Origin: FEN-1191 sp036490715
Lineage (GTDB): Bacteria; Pseudomonadota; Gammaproteobacteria; Steroidobacterales; Steroidobacteraceae
Direction: 5' to 3'
DNA: 64,000 nt
NCBI GenBank assembly: GCA_036490715.1
Contig: DASXDL010000001.1
Coordinates: 1-64,000, forward strand
The notes under the pieces are model-generated. The model ran no database searches. It was not told where the DNA came from and saw only the letters and a program-made list of their open reading frames with translations. Every line of letters starts with the position of its first letter. The stretch's first letter is position 1. Position numbers and translations under genes: made by a program. Positions 1-9,573 of this stretch are shown one piece after another.

Positions 1-82
1 CCTGATGCTGGGCATGCGGCTCGAAGGCTGGCCGCCGGCGGGCCTGCGGCACGACGAGGAGATCAGCGGCGGGCTGATCTGA
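1..82 (+). CDS. rpoA: RNA polymerase subunit alpha, 3' end (partial)
   Basis: The frame is open from the left edge (codons from base 2) to TGA at 80-82. It reads LGMRLEGWPPAGLRHDEE near the end, which matches the conserved C-terminus of the alpha subunit (E. coli LGMRLENWPPAS). This is the last part of the alpha C-terminal domain, which binds UP elements and activators. rplQ follows 19 bp downstream, the universal bacterial order at the end of the alpha operon. Only about 26 residues are visible, so identification rests on this motif and on synteny. Confidence 0.88.
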   Translation, partial: LMLGMRLEGWPPAGLRHDEEISGGLI

Positions 83-101
83 AGCGCCGTAGAGAATAGC
101 A

Positions 102-680
102 ATGCGTCACAAGCTGACCGGCCGGCAACTGTCCAGAAATAGCTCCCACCGCCATGCAATGCTGCGCAACATGGCGGCCTCGCTGCTGCGGCACGAGACC
201 ATCCGCACCACGCTGCCGAAAGCAAAGGAGCTGCGACGCGTGGTTGAGCCGCTGATCACGCTGGCGAAGACCGACACCGACGCGCGTCGGCGGCTGGCGT
301 TCGCGCGGCTGCGCGACCTGCCGGTGGTAACCAAGCTGTTCGACGATCTGGGGCGGCGCTTCGCCGCCCGGCCCGGCGGCTACACCCGCATTCTTCATCT
401 GGTGCCACGGCCGGGTGACTCGGCGCCGATGGCGCTGATGCAGCTGGTGGATCGACCGGCGGATGCGGCCGCAAGTGGCGAGGACAGTCGCAAGGCCGGT
501 TCCGCCGGCGCAGCGGCGCGGCCCAAGGCCGATCGCAAGAAGAAGCCAGAGGCCGAGGCGGCCTCCGAGGCGCCAAAGAAGCGTGCCCCGAAAAAGAAGA
601 CTCCGGACAAGGAACCGGAGCGAGCTCCGTCCAAGGCCCCAAAGAAGAAGACCCCGAAGAAGAAGACGGCCGCGGCCTAA
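102..680 (+). CDS. rplQ: 50S ribosomal protein L17 with long basic C-terminal tail
   Basis: Residues 1 to about 118 are a normal L17 (MRHKLTGRQLSRNSSHRHAM at the N-terminus, HETIRTTLPKAKELRRVVEP after it), a large-subunit protein near the exit tunnel. Bacterial L17 is usually 115-130 residues; this one has 192. The extra 70 or so residues are low complexity, rich in Lys, Ala, Pro and Glu, with repeated KKK(T/R)P blocks ending KKKTPKKKTAAA. The tail looks disordered and could contact rRNA or polyphosphate, but that is inference. The ATG follows rpoA directly, as expected for the alpha operon. Confidence 0.97.
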   Translation: MRHKLTGRQLSRNSSHRHAMLRNMAASLLRHETIRTTLPKAKELRRVVEPLITLAKTDTDARRRLAFARLRDLPVVTKLFDDLGRRFAARPGGYTRILHLVPRPGDSAPMALMQLVDRPADAAASGEDSRKAGSAGAAARPKADRKKKPEAEAASEAPKKRAPKKKTPDKEPERAPSKAPKKKTPKKKTAAA

Positions 681-734
681 GCGCGCAGATCGCGTGGCGG
701 CGGCGATCCACATCCAACTCAGGGAGAAGCTGCA

Positions 735-1133
735 ATGAGCCTGGTATCAGAATTCAAAGAATTCGCGATGAAGGGCAACGTGGTCGACATGGCGGTCGGC
801 GTCATCGTCGGTGCGGCCTTCGGCAAGATCGTGTCCACGCTGGTCGCCAATGTGATCATGCCGCCGCTCGGCAAGGCGGTGGGCGGATTTAACTTCTCGG
901 ATCTGGCGTTCAGCCTCGGCACCGATCCGGCGGGTAAGCCGGTGGCGATCACCTACGGCGTGTTCCTGCAGAGCATCTTCGATTTCGCGATCATTGCGCT
1001 GGTGCTGTTTCTGGCGCTTCGTGGCATCAACCGCCTGAAGCGTCCGGCGCCGGCGGCGCCGGCCGCCCCACCCCCGCCGACCCGCGAGGAGCAGCTGCTG
1101 ACCGAGATCCGCGACCTGCTCGCTCGGCGCTAA
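735..1133 (+). CDS. mscL: Large-conductance mechanosensitive channel MscL
   Basis: A 132-residue protein of normal MscL length. The N-terminal amphipathic helix and pore-lining TM1 read FAMKGNVVDMAVGVIVGAAF, the family signature. TM2 lies around residues 75-95 (FLQSIFDFAIIALVLFLALR). A Pro/Ala linker then leads to the cytoplasmic bundle TREEQLLTEIRDLLARR. MscL forms a homopentamer in the inner membrane that opens under hypo-osmotic shock. An AGGGAG ribosome binding site sits 6-7 bases before the ATG. It lies 54 bp after rplQ and may be read through from the ribosomal operon. A stem-loop directly follows the stop codon. Confidence 0.97.
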   Translation: MSLVSEFKEFAMKGNVVDMAVGVIVGAAFGKIVSTLVANVIMPPLGKAVGGFNFSDLAFSLGTDPAGKPVAITYGVFLQSIFDFAIIALVLFLALRGINRLKRPAPAAPAAPPPPTREEQLLTEIRDLLARR

Positions 1134-1156
1134 CGCCGCTGGTAGCCCCAGCGGCG
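1134..1156 (+). terminator. Stem-loop after mscL (weak terminator candidate)
   Basis: A 9-bp perfect stem, CGCCGCTGG (1134-1142) with CCAGCGGCG (1148-1156) around a 5-nt loop, starts immediately after the mscL stop codon. No U-tract follows, so it may be an mRNA 3'-end stabiliser or a weak or Rho-assisted terminator rather than a classical intrinsic terminator. Confidence 0.4.
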
Positions 1157-1186
1157 CTGGTGAAAGCAACGCAGCCGCGCTTTAGG

Positions 1187-1214
1187 TTGAAACAAAGACC
1201 CGGGAATCTATAGA
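1187..1214 (+). promoter_or_regulatory. Sigma-70 type promoter of the small lipoprotein gene
   Basis: TTGAAA at 1187-1192 and TATAGA at 1209-1214 are separated by 16 bp, close to consensus at both boxes. The predicted start near 1221 gives a 5' UTR of about 85 nt. That leader contains the 12-bp palindrome CAAACTAGTTTG at 1246-1257, a possible operator or RNA stem. No other gene lies between this promoter and the ATG at 1307. Confidence 0.6.
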
Positions 1215-1306
1215 ATTCGCTGTTCGGGTGCCCTTGGGGCGCCGACAAACTAGTTTGTTGCTCACACGATCGTCTCGGGTATTTCATACTAAATTGGGGA
1301 TCATCG

Positions 1307-1513
1307 ATGAATACAAAGCTTGCTCTTAGCGCTCTGGCGGCAGCGGCAGTCATGCTCGCGGCTTGCAGCAGCTCGGATAACGCGGCTCCGGCTGCCCCGG
1401 CAGCTGCTCCGGCTGCTGCCCCGGCTGATAGCAGCAGCAGCGGCGCGATGGCCGCTCCGGCTGACAACAGCAGCAGCGGCGGCGCGATGGCGCCGGCGAG
1501 CCCGCCGAAGTAA
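1307..1513 (+). CDS. Small alanine/serine-rich lipoprotein
   Basis: A 68-residue protein with a typical lipoprotein signal (MNTKLALSALAAAAVMLAAC); the lipobox LAAC puts the lipidated cysteine at residue 20. The mature part is only about 48 residues of low complexity built from Ala/Pro runs and two near-copies of a PADSSSSGAMA-like unit. The DNA repeat is visible at 1420-1452 and 1456-1491. It has its own strong promoter and a strong intrinsic terminator, so it is a monocistronic, probably abundant small lipoprotein. No enzymatic domain is visible and I do not recognise a named family. Confidence 0.75.
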   Translation: MNTKLALSALAAAAVMLAACSSSDNAAPAAPAAAPAAAPADSSSSGAMAAPADNSSSGGAMAPASPPK

Positions 1514-1552
1514 TTCGGACCGGGTTCCGCGCCGACGAGCTTCAAGCTCGCG

Positions 1553-1604
1553 GGAAAGCCCGAGCAGACCGGAGGCCTCCGGTCCGCCGGGCTTTCCTGT
1601 TTTT
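1553..1604 (+). terminator. Intrinsic terminator of the small lipoprotein gene
   Basis: The outer stem GGAAAGCCCG (1553-1562) pairs perfectly with CGGGCTTTCC (1588-1597). It encloses a second perfect inverted repeat at 1567-1584 (GACCGGAGG/CCTCCGGTC). TGTTTTT follows at once. The structure lies 40 bp after the lipoprotein stop codon and is the clearest Rho-independent terminator in the window. Confidence 0.88.
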
Positions 1605-1651
1605 CCGCCCAGGAACCGGGCGGTTGGTTCAGCAGGCGTTCAGGAACGGCC

Positions 1652-2212
1652 ATGAGTCAAGTCAGCGTCAGGGACAGTCGCAACGCCCGTGATGATCGGC
1701 GCTGGATCGAAAGCGTATACCGCGACTACTTGAACGATCTCGCCCCGGCGTCGACTGGGGTATTTCCGGCGCTGGGGGAAATCGGCCATCGGATCCCCGA
1801 CCAATTGACGCGCTGGTACGCCGATCCCAATGCCCAGGTGATGACCATCCTGTATGGCGATCAGCGTGCCGGCTTCGCCATGGTCAACCATCGACTGCGC
1901 CAGACCGCCGATATCGGCCTGAGCGCGGCGGGTGCAGCAGCCGGCCCCACGCCCATCATCCCTGAGTATTCGATGGCCGAATTTTTCATCGCGCGGCCGT
2001 GGCGTCGGCGCGGCATCGGCGCGCAGGCCGTGCGCTTGCTGCTGGATCGGTTCACCGGCCAGTGGCTCATCACCGAGCACCTGATCAACGCCGCCGCCGT
2101 GAAGTTCTGGCGTGGGGTGGTCGCGGCCTATACCGGCAGCAAGTACCAGGAGCGCATCGTCAACGGCGAGGTCCACCAGCGCTTCGAGTCCGGATCTCGG
2201 CGTGCGCGCTGA
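1652..2212 (+). CDS. GNAT-family N-acetyltransferase
   Basis: A 186-residue single-domain protein. The acetyl-CoA pyrophosphate-binding motif A (R/Q-x-x-G-x-G/A) is seen as ARPWRRRGIGAQAVRLLLD at about residues 111-129, preceded by the strand YSMAEFFIA. The C-terminal half carries NAAAVKFWRGV, typical of the GNAT motif B region. The substrate cannot be deduced; small molecules or protein N-termini are both possible. Its last 53 bp overlap the 3' end of uvrA on the opposite strand, a tail-to-tail overlap. It follows the lipoprotein terminator and is presumably transcribed alone. Confidence 0.8.
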   Translation: MSQVSVRDSRNARDDRRWIESVYRDYLNDLAPASTGVFPALGEIGHRIPDQLTRWYADPNAQVMTILYGDQRAGFAMVNHRLRQTADIGLSAAGAAAGPTPIIPEYSMAEFFIARPWRRRGIGAQAVRLLLDRFTGQWLITEHLINAAAVKFWRGVVAAYTGSKYQERIVNGEVHQRFESGSRRAR

Positions 2213-5036
2213 CGCGCGCTAGCAGCGGCTTGAGGTAGCGGCCGGTTATCGATTCCGGCGCCTCGCAGATCTGTTCGGGCGTGCCAGCGGCGACCACGCG
2301 ACCGCCGCGATCGCCGCCCTCCGGACCCAGATCGATCACGTAGTCGGCGGTCTTGATCACGTCGAGGTTATGCTCGATCACCACCAGCGTGTTGCCGGCG
2401 TCTCGCAGCCGCTGCAGCACGTGCAGCAGCTGCGCAATGTCGTGGAAGTGCAGGCCGGTCGTCGGCTCATCCAGGATGTAGAGCGTGCGTCCGGTGCCGC
2501 GCTTGGCCAGCTCGCGCGCCAGCTTGACCCGCTGCGCCTCGCCGCCCGAGAGCGTCGTGGCGTTCTGTCCCAGGCGCACATACGACAGCCCGACTTCCAT
2601 CAGGGTGCGAAGCTTGACCGCCGCGGCCGGCAGATTCTCGAACAGCTTGAGCGCGTCCTCGACCGTGGTATCGAGCACCTCGTGGATGTTGCGACCGCGG
2701 TACAGAATCTCGAGCGTCTCGCGGTTGTAGCGCCGGCCGCGGCAGACGTCACACGGCACATACACGTCCGGCAGAAAATGCATCTCGACGCGGATGAGGC
2801 CGTCGCCCTGGCAGGCCTCGCAGCGTCCGCCCTTCACGTTGAAACTGAAGCGGCCAGCGTCATAGCCGCGGGCGCGCGCCTCGGGCACCGCCGCGAACAA
2901 TTCGCGGATGATGGTGAATAGGCCGGTGTAGGTGGCTGGATTGGAGCGCGGAGTGCGCCCGATGGGGTTTTGATCGATCTCGATGACGCGCTCGAACCGT
3001 TCTAGCCCCTCGATCTGATCGCAGGCCCCGGCGCCGTCGGCAGTGGCGTCATTGAGCTGCGCCGCCGCATGCCGATACAGGGTGTCGTCCACCAGAGTTG
3101 ATTTGCCAGAGCCGGACACGCCGGTCACGCAGGTCAGCAAGCCGACCGGTACGCCGACCGTCACGTCGCGCAGATTATTGGCGCGCGCGCCGCGGATCGT
3201 GATCCACTGCTCGCGTTGCGGCGACTTACGCCGCAGCGGCACCGGTATTGCCTCGCGGCCGGCCAGATACGCCCCGGTTAAGGACTGCACATTGGCTTCG
3301 ATCTGTGCCGGCGTGCCCTGTGCCACTACCAGACCGCCGTGGGCGCCGGCCCCCGGCCCCAAGTCGACCACGTGGTCGGCAGCGCGGATTGCGTCGGCAT
3401 CGTGTTCGACCACCAGCACGCTGTTACCGAGATCGCGCAGTCGCTTCAACGTCTGCAACAGCCGTTCGTTGTCGCGCTGATGCAAGCCGATCGAGGGCTC
3501 ATCCAGTATGTACATCACCCCGGTAAGACCGGAGCCCACCTGACTGGCCAAACGTATGCGCTGCGCCTCACCGCCCGAGAGCGTGCCGGCGGAGCGGTCC
3601 AGGCCCAAATAATCCAGGCCGACATCGACCAGAAAGCGAAGCCGCTCGCCGACCTCGCGCACGATGCGTGCGGCTACCTCGGCGCGCCACCCTGGCAGCG
3701 CCAGGGCGGCGAAGTAGTCGCGGGCCTGGCCGACCGTCAGCCGCGTGATCTCGGGCAGGCTGCGGCCGTCGATCAGCACCGAGCGGGCCGCTTCGTTGAG
3801 GCGCGCGCCGCCGCAATCCACGCACGGGCGGGTGCCGAGGTATTTGTGCAGCTCGTCCCGTACCGCCTGCGAGTCGGTGTCGCGGTAACGCCGTTCCAGG
3901 TTCGGCACGATGCCCTCGAACGGGTGGCGGCGGCGTGCGCTGCTGGCGTTGTCCTTGTAGCGAAACTCGACTACGTCATCGCCGCTGCCATGGAGCAGCG
4001 CCCGCTGCACGCGTGCATCAAGCTCGATCCACGTCGTCTCGACGTCGAACTGATAGTGGCGTGCGAGCGATTGCAGCATCTGAAAGTAGTGACTATTGCG
4101 CCGGTCCCAACCGCGCACCGCGCCACCGGCGAGCGACAGATGCGGGTGAACCACCACGCGTTCCGGGTCAAAGAATTCCTGAAAGCCGAGTCCGTCGCAG
4201 GTGGGGCAGGCGCCGGCGGGATTGTTGAACGAGAACATGCGCGGCTCGAGCGTGGGCACCGAGAAGCCGCATTGCGGGCAGGCGTGCCGGCTGGAGAACA
4301 GCATCGGTGCGAGCGCCGGATTGTCCGGGAACACCACGCGCACTACCCCCTGGCTCAGCGCAATCGCGGTCTCGAACGATTCGGCCAGCCGCTGGCTGGC
4401 CTCGGGTCGGACACGAAAGCGGTCCACCACCGCCTCGATGGTGTGCTTCTTCTTCGGATCAAGAACCGGCAGGGCGTCGAGCTCATGCACCACATCGTCG
4501 ATGCACACGCGCACGAAGCCGCGGCCGGCAAGCTCGGTCAGCACCTGCGAGTGCTCGCCGCGTCGTTGCTCGATCAGTGGCGCCAGCAGCAGCGCCAGCT
4601 CCCCGGCCGGCGCCTGCAGCACCTGGTCGACCATCTGCGATACGGTCTGGGCAGCCAGGTCGATGCCGTGGCGCGGGCAGCGCGGTGTGCCGGTGCGGGC
4701 GTACAGCAGCCGCAGGTAGTCATAGATCTCGGTGACCGTTCCGACCGTCGAGCGCGGATTGTGCGAGCCAGTTTTCTGCTCGATCGCAATCGCCGGCGAC
4801 AGCCCCTCGATGCTGTCGACGTCGGGCTTGTCCATCATCGACAGGAACTGGCGTGCGTACGCCGACAGCGATTCGACGTAGCGGCGCTGCCCCTCGGCGT
4901 ACAGCGTGTCGAAGGCCAGCGACGACTTGCCCGACCCGGACAGGCCGGTGATCACGATCAGCCGCTCGCGCGGCAGGTCGAGATCAACGTTGCGCAGGTT
5001 GTGGGTGCGGGCACCGCGCACGCGGATGGTCTGCAA
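2160..5036 (-). CDS. uvrA: Excinuclease ABC subunit A
   Basis: UvrA, the DNA-damage-sensing ABC ATPase of nucleotide excision repair, which works with UvrB and UvrC. It has two ABC modules: first Walker A GLSGSGKSSLAFDT and signature LSGGEAQRIRLA, second Walker A GVSGSGKSTLVDDT and signature LSGGEAQRVKLA. Zinc-binding Cys clusters are present, including CPQCG and CEACQGDG. I chose the TTG at 5036 because AGGAGA lies 6 bases upstream and it gives MQTIRVRGARTHNLRN, aligning with E. coli MDKIEVRGARTHNLKN. A TTG 39 bp further upstream lacks a ribosome binding site. Length is 958 residues. The gene is divergent from ssb. The extreme C-terminus is shared antisense with the GNAT gene. Confidence 0.97.
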   Translation of the reverse strand: MQTIRVRGARTHNLRNVDLDLPRERLIVITGLSGSGKSSLAFDTLYAEGQRRYVESLSAYARQFLSMMDKPDVDSIEGLSPAIAIEQKTGSHNPRSTVGTVTEIYDYLRLLYARTGTPRCPRHGIDLAAQTVSQMVDQVLQAPAGELALLLAPLIEQRRGEHSQVLTELAGRGFVRVCIDDVVHELDALPVLDPKKKHTIEAVVDRFRVRPEASQRLAESFETAIALSQGVVRVVFPDNPALAPMLFSSRHACPQCGFSVPTLEPRMFSFNNPAGACPTCDGLGFQEFFDPERVVVHPHLSLAGGAVRGWDRRNSHYFQMLQSLARHYQFDVETTWIELDARVQRALLHGSGDDVVEFRYKDNASSARRRHPFEGIVPNLERRYRDTDSQAVRDELHKYLGTRPCVDCGGARLNEAARSVLIDGRSLPEITRLTVGQARDYFAALALPGWRAEVAARIVREVGERLRFLVDVGLDYLGLDRSAGTLSGGEAQRIRLASQVGSGLTGVMYILDEPSIGLHQRDNERLLQTLKRLRDLGNSVLVVEHDADAIRAADHVVDLGPGAGAHGGLVVAQGTPAQIEANVQSLTGAYLAGREAIPVPLRRKSPQREQWITIRGARANNLRDVTVGVPVGLLTCVTGVSGSGKSTLVDDTLYRHAAAQLNDATADGAGACDQIEGLERFERVIEIDQNPIGRTPRSNPATYTGLFTIIRELFAAVPEARARGYDAGRFSFNVKGGRCEACQGDGLIRVEMHFLPDVYVPCDVCRGRRYNRETLEILYRGRNIHEVLDTTVEDALKLFENLPAAAVKLRTLMEVGLSYVRLGQNATTLSGGEAQRVKLARELAKRGTGRTLYILDEPTTGLHFHDIAQLLHVLQRLRDAGNTLVVIEHNLDVIKTADYVIDLGPEGGDRGGRVVAAGTPEQICEAPESITGRYLKPLLARVSAHAEIRTRSAGGPRR

Positions 5037-5168
5037 CGCATCTCCTGGAACCCGAGGGCTCAAATGACGAAACAACCACTATAAACGCAGCGGCGGGCTG
5101 GGCTCAAAAACACTACAATGACGTGATTCAGGCCGCGCTTGCGGCCCGATCATTCACAGGGGCGGCTC

Positions 5169-5648
5169 ATGGCGCGCGGCATCAACAAAGTCATACTGAT
5201 CGGTCACCTGGGCGCGGATCCGGAAACCCGGGCCATGCCCTCGGGCATGACCGTGGCCAACATGCGCCTGGCCACCACCGAGAGCTGGAAGGACAAGCAG
5301 TCCGGCGAACAACAGGAGCGCACCGAGTGGCACAACGTGGCGCTGTTCGGGCGGCTGGGCGAGATCGCGGCCGAATATCTGCGCAAGGGCTCGCAGGTCT
5401 ATATTGAGGGCAGATTGCGCACCCGCAAGTGGCAGGACAAGGAAGGCCGCGATCGCTACACCACCGAAATCGTCGCCGCCGAGATGCAGATGCTCGGCGG
5501 ACGCGGTGGCGGCGGTGGCGGCGGTGCTGGCGGTGGCGGCGGTGGCGGGTCAACGGCGGACAGTCCGGCGCGCGCCGAGCATGCCGAGGCGGCGGCGGGT
5601 TCGCCTTCGGCCTCGCGCGATGAGTTCGACGACGACATTCCGTTCTAA
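5169..5648 (+). CDS. ssb: Single-stranded DNA-binding protein
   Basis: A 159-residue SSB. The OB fold occupies residues 1 to about 112 (MARGINKVILIGHLGADPET, then TEWHNVALFGRLGEIAAEYL). A Gly-rich linker follows, and the acidic tip DDDIPF recruits repair and replication partners. The start at 5169 matches the family N-terminus; an in-frame upstream codon would add ten unrelated residues. It is divergent from uvrA across about 130 bp, the arrangement common in gammaproteobacteria. That gap holds a -10-like TACAAT at 5115-5120. I could not find a convincing LexA box in it. Confidence 0.96.
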   Translation: MARGINKVILIGHLGADPETRAMPSGMTVANMRLATTESWKDKQSGEQQERTEWHNVALFGRLGEIAAEYLRKGSQVYIEGRLRTRKWQDKEGRDRYTTEIVAAEMQMLGGRGGGGGGGAGGGGGGGSTADSPARAEHAEAAAGSPSASRDEFDDDIPF

Positions 5649-5775
5649 GGCTGCCGCCAGCCGCCCGATAGGGTGGCCGGTGATCGTTTAACTAGTTGAA
5701 ACATAAGGCCGTTTGGCCCTTCTCGCGGCGGCCTGACAAAACCGCTACCCTGTCTGGCCCCAAGTCCGCCACGCC

Positions 5776-7112
5776 ATGACCGGCCTTTTCTACATCAAGA
5801 CTTTCGGCTGCCAGATGAATGAGTACGACTCCGCCCGCATGGCGGACGTGCTGTGCTCGCAAGCGGGTCTTCAGGCCACCGCCGATCCGGCGCAGGCCGA
5901 CCTGCTCATCATGAACACCTGTTCGGTACGCGAGAAGGCACAGGAAAAGGTGTACTCGCTGTTGGGCGAATGGCGTGCCCTCAAGAGCGAACGGCCTGGA
6001 CTGATCATTGGCGTCGGTGGCTGTGTCGCCAGCCAGGAGGGCGAGGCGATCGGCGCACGGGCGCCGTTCGTGGATCTAGTGTTCGGACCGCAAACCATTC
6101 ACCGGCTGCCACAGATGCTCGATGAGCTGCGTCGTCATGGGCGCACCGTGGTCGACATCAGCTTTCCGGAGATCGAGAAGTTCGACCGATTGCCCGCGCC
6201 GCGGGCCCAGGGCGCGCGCGCCTCGGTCTCGGTCATGGAAGGCTGCAGTCGCTACTGCAGCTTCTGCGTGGTGCCGTATACGCGCGGCGATGAGGTCAGC
6301 CGCCCGTTCGAGTCAGTGCTGGACGAAGTGCGCTCGCTAGCGGACCAGGGCGTAATCGAAATTCTGCTGCTGGGCCAGAACGTCAACGGCTATCTCGGCC
6401 CCATGGCCGATGGCGCCCAGGTCGATCTGGCCACGCTGATCCATCACGTTGCCGCCGTGCCCGGCATCGAACGCATCCGCTTTACCACGTCGCATCCGCT
6501 CGAATTCGACGACAGTCTGATCGAAGCCTACGCCCATGTGCCGCAGCTTGCCGATCACCTGCACCTGCCGGTGCAGAGTGGCTCGGACCGCGTTCTGGCG
6601 CAGATGAAGCGCGGCTACACCGCGCTGGAGTACAAGCAGCGCGTCCGCAAGCTGCGCGCTGTGCGGCCTCAGATCGCCATCTCGACCGACATCATCGTCG
6701 GCTTTCCGGGCGAGACCGAGCAGGACTTCGAGGCCACGCTCAAGCTCGCCGCCGAAGTCCCCTTCGACCAGTCGTTCTGCTTTCTCTACAGCCGCCGGCC
6801 GGGCACGCCGGCAGCCTCGCTGCCGGACGAGGTGCCGGTGGCAATCAAGCGCGCGCGGCTGGCGCGGCTGCAGGCGCAGCTCGATGCCCAGGCGCTTGCG
6901 ATCAGCCACACCATGGTCGGCAGCGTGCAGCGGGTGCTGGTGGAACGTGGCGCCAAGAAGGGCCACGGAGAATTGGCCGGCCGCACCGAAAACAACCGCT
7001 GGGTGAACTTCCCCGGCCCGCACTCGCTGCTGCAGCGTCTGGTCGACGTCACCGTTACCGAGGCGCGTCCTCATTCGCTGCGTGGCCGACTGTGCTCGCA
7101 GCTCGAGGCCGC

Positions 7113-7116
<4 letters not shown>
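5776..7116 (+). CDS. miaB: tRNA-2-methylthio-N6-dimethylallyladenosine synthase
   Basis: A radical-SAM methylthiotransferase that adds 2-methylthio to i6A37 of tRNAs. Residues 1-110 form the UPF0004 domain with conserved Cys (TFGCQMN, NTCSVREKA, GGCVASQ), which bind the auxiliary 4Fe-4S cluster. The radical-SAM motif CSRYCSFC (CX3CX2C) lies at about residues 156-163. The C-terminal TRAM domain covers roughly 380-440. At 446 residues the length is normal. It is the first gene of the miaB-ybeZ-ybeY-ybeX-lnt cluster, and its stop overlaps the GTG of phoH. Confidence 0.97.
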
Positions 7117-8176
<1,060 letters not shown>

Positions 8177-8180
<4 letters not shown>

Positions 8181-8674
8181 GCGCTCTGCCCGTGGTCGGG
8201 GTCGAGCGGCGGGTTCGCGCTGGCTGGCTGCCGGGAGCACGCGACTTGCGCCGGTGGGCGGCAGCGGCGCTCGGGGCGCGCGCCGGCGGGCGGGAGATTT
8301 CTGTGCTGCTGGTCGGGCCGGCGCGCAGCCGGAGGCTCAACGCGCGCTATCGCGGCCGCGACCGTCCGACCAACGTGCTGTCGTTTCCGGCCCCGGGTGC
8401 GGTGCAGGCGGCGGGTCTGCTCGGCGACTTGGTGATCTGCCCGGCGGTGCTGCGTGCCGAAGCGCGCGCGCAGCGCAAGAGCGCACGCGCCCACTGGGCG
8501 CATCTGGTGGTGCATGGTGTGCTGCATTTGGCGGGCTACGATCACGAAAAGGAACGCGATGCTCGCCGCATGGAACGACGTGAGATCCGCGTGCTGCGGG
8601 CCCTCGGCATCGCCAATCCGTACCGAGCGTCGGTGCCGCCGCGCTCGGCGAGCAAGCAACGGCGGGCGCGCTGA
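8177..8674 (+). CDS. ybeY: Endoribonuclease YbeY (rRNA maturation)
   Basis: A 165-residue UPF0054 protein. The zinc-binding signature HGVLHLAGYDHE (H-x3-H-x5-H) is complete at about residues 115-126, and the conserved RPTNVLSFP lies at about 62-70. YbeY matures the 16S rRNA 3' end and degrades defective 70S ribosomes. The ATG overlaps the ybeZ stop by 4 bp. The C-terminal 25 residues are basic (ending ASKQRRAR), longer than in E. coli. Confidence 0.95.
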
Positions 8675-8694
8675 GCGCGCCGCTGGCTGAAAGC

Positions 8695-9573
8695 ATGGCC
8701 AAGGACAGCAGCGACGGCGGCAATCGCACCGGGGTCAGCGGTCGCTGGCGCGCGCGCATCACCCGTACCCTGGCGGCGGGCCTGAAGGATCGCGCGCAGC
8801 TGGTGCAGGTGCTGGCCGACGCGCGCGATCGCGGCGTACTCGACACCGACGCCTTCGCGATGCTCGAGGGCGTGCTGGCGGTGACTGATTTGCAGGTGCG
8901 CGACATCATGATTCCTCGGGTGCAGATGGTGTGCCTGCATCGTGACGATCCGGTCGCGCGCATCCTGCCGGCGGTGGTCGAGTCTGGTCACTCGCGCTTT
9001 CCGGTGCTAGATGGGGACCGCGACGACGTCATCGGCATCCTGCTGGCGAAGGATCTGCTGCGGCTGTTTGCCGGTGCCGAGCCGTCGAAGTTCGACATGC
9101 GCGAATACATGCGGCCGGTGGTATTCGTGCCGGAATCCAAGCGGCTGAACGTGCTGCTGAAGGAATTTCGCGGCAACCGCAATCACATGGCGATCGTGGT
9201 CGATGAATACAGCGGCGTCGCCGGGCTGGTCACCATCGAGGACGTGATCGAGCAGATCGTCGGCGAGATCGACGATGAATTCGACGTCGAGGACGACCAG
9301 AATATCCGCCGCGAGGGCGAGCGCCAGTTCAGCGTACGCGGCAGCACGCGCATCGAGGAGTTTAACCAGTACTTCAAAGTCGAGCTGCCCGAGAGCGAAT
9401 TCGACACCATGGCCGGCCTGGTCATGAAGCAGTTCGGACGCATGCCGCGCCGAGGCGAGAGCGTGACGCTGGGCGAGTTCGAATTTCGCGTGTTGCGCAC
9501 CGACCGGCGTCGGATCGACAGCTTGCGGGTGACGATTCCGACCAAGTTCGAGCCCGCGGCGCGCACCGAGTGA
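8695..9573 (+). CDS. ybeX: CBS-domain / CorC_HlyC transporter-associated protein YbeX
   Basis: A 292-residue cytosolic CorC-type protein. Two CBS motifs span about residues 60-185 (VRDIMIPRVQMVCLHRDD opens the first; HMAIVVDEYSGVAGLVTIED is in the second). The CorC_HlyC domain covers about 205-285. The family was linked to Mg/Co efflux, and more recently YbeX was linked to ribosome metabolism; neither role is proven here. It sits between ybeY and lnt as in E. coli. Its stop codon overlaps the GTG of lnt (GTGA). Confidence 0.93.
   Translation: MAKDSSDGGNRTGVSGRWRARITRTLAAGLKDRAQLVQVLADARDRGVLDTDAFAMLEGVLAVTDLQVRDIMIPRVQMVCLHRDDPVARILPAVVESGHSRFPVLDGDRDDVIGILLAKDLLRLFAGAEPSKFDMREYMRPVVFVPESKRLNVLLKEFRGNRNHMAIVVDEYSGVAGLVTIEDVIEQIVGEIDDEFDVEDDQNIRREGERQFSVRGSTRIEEFNQYFKVELPESEFDTMAGLVMKQFGRMPRRGESVTLGEFEFRVLRTDRRRIDSLRVTIPTKFEPAARTE

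Noticed and set aside
3339..5084. Long plus-strand open frame (about 580 codons) antisense to uvrA
   Set aside because: It is a mirror of the UvrA coding frame in GC-rich DNA; its composition is Gln/His/Arg-rich with no domain, while the opposite strand encodes a complete UvrA.
5080..5168. LexA-controlled SOS promoter between uvrA and ssb
   Set aside because: No CTG-N10-CAG-like palindrome was convincing in the gap, although the divergent uvrA/ssb layout is SOS-controlled in E. coli.
5500..5560. Short GGC/GGT tandem repeat in ssb as a mobile or regulatory repeat
   Set aside because: It encodes the flexible glycine-rich linker common in SSB proteins.
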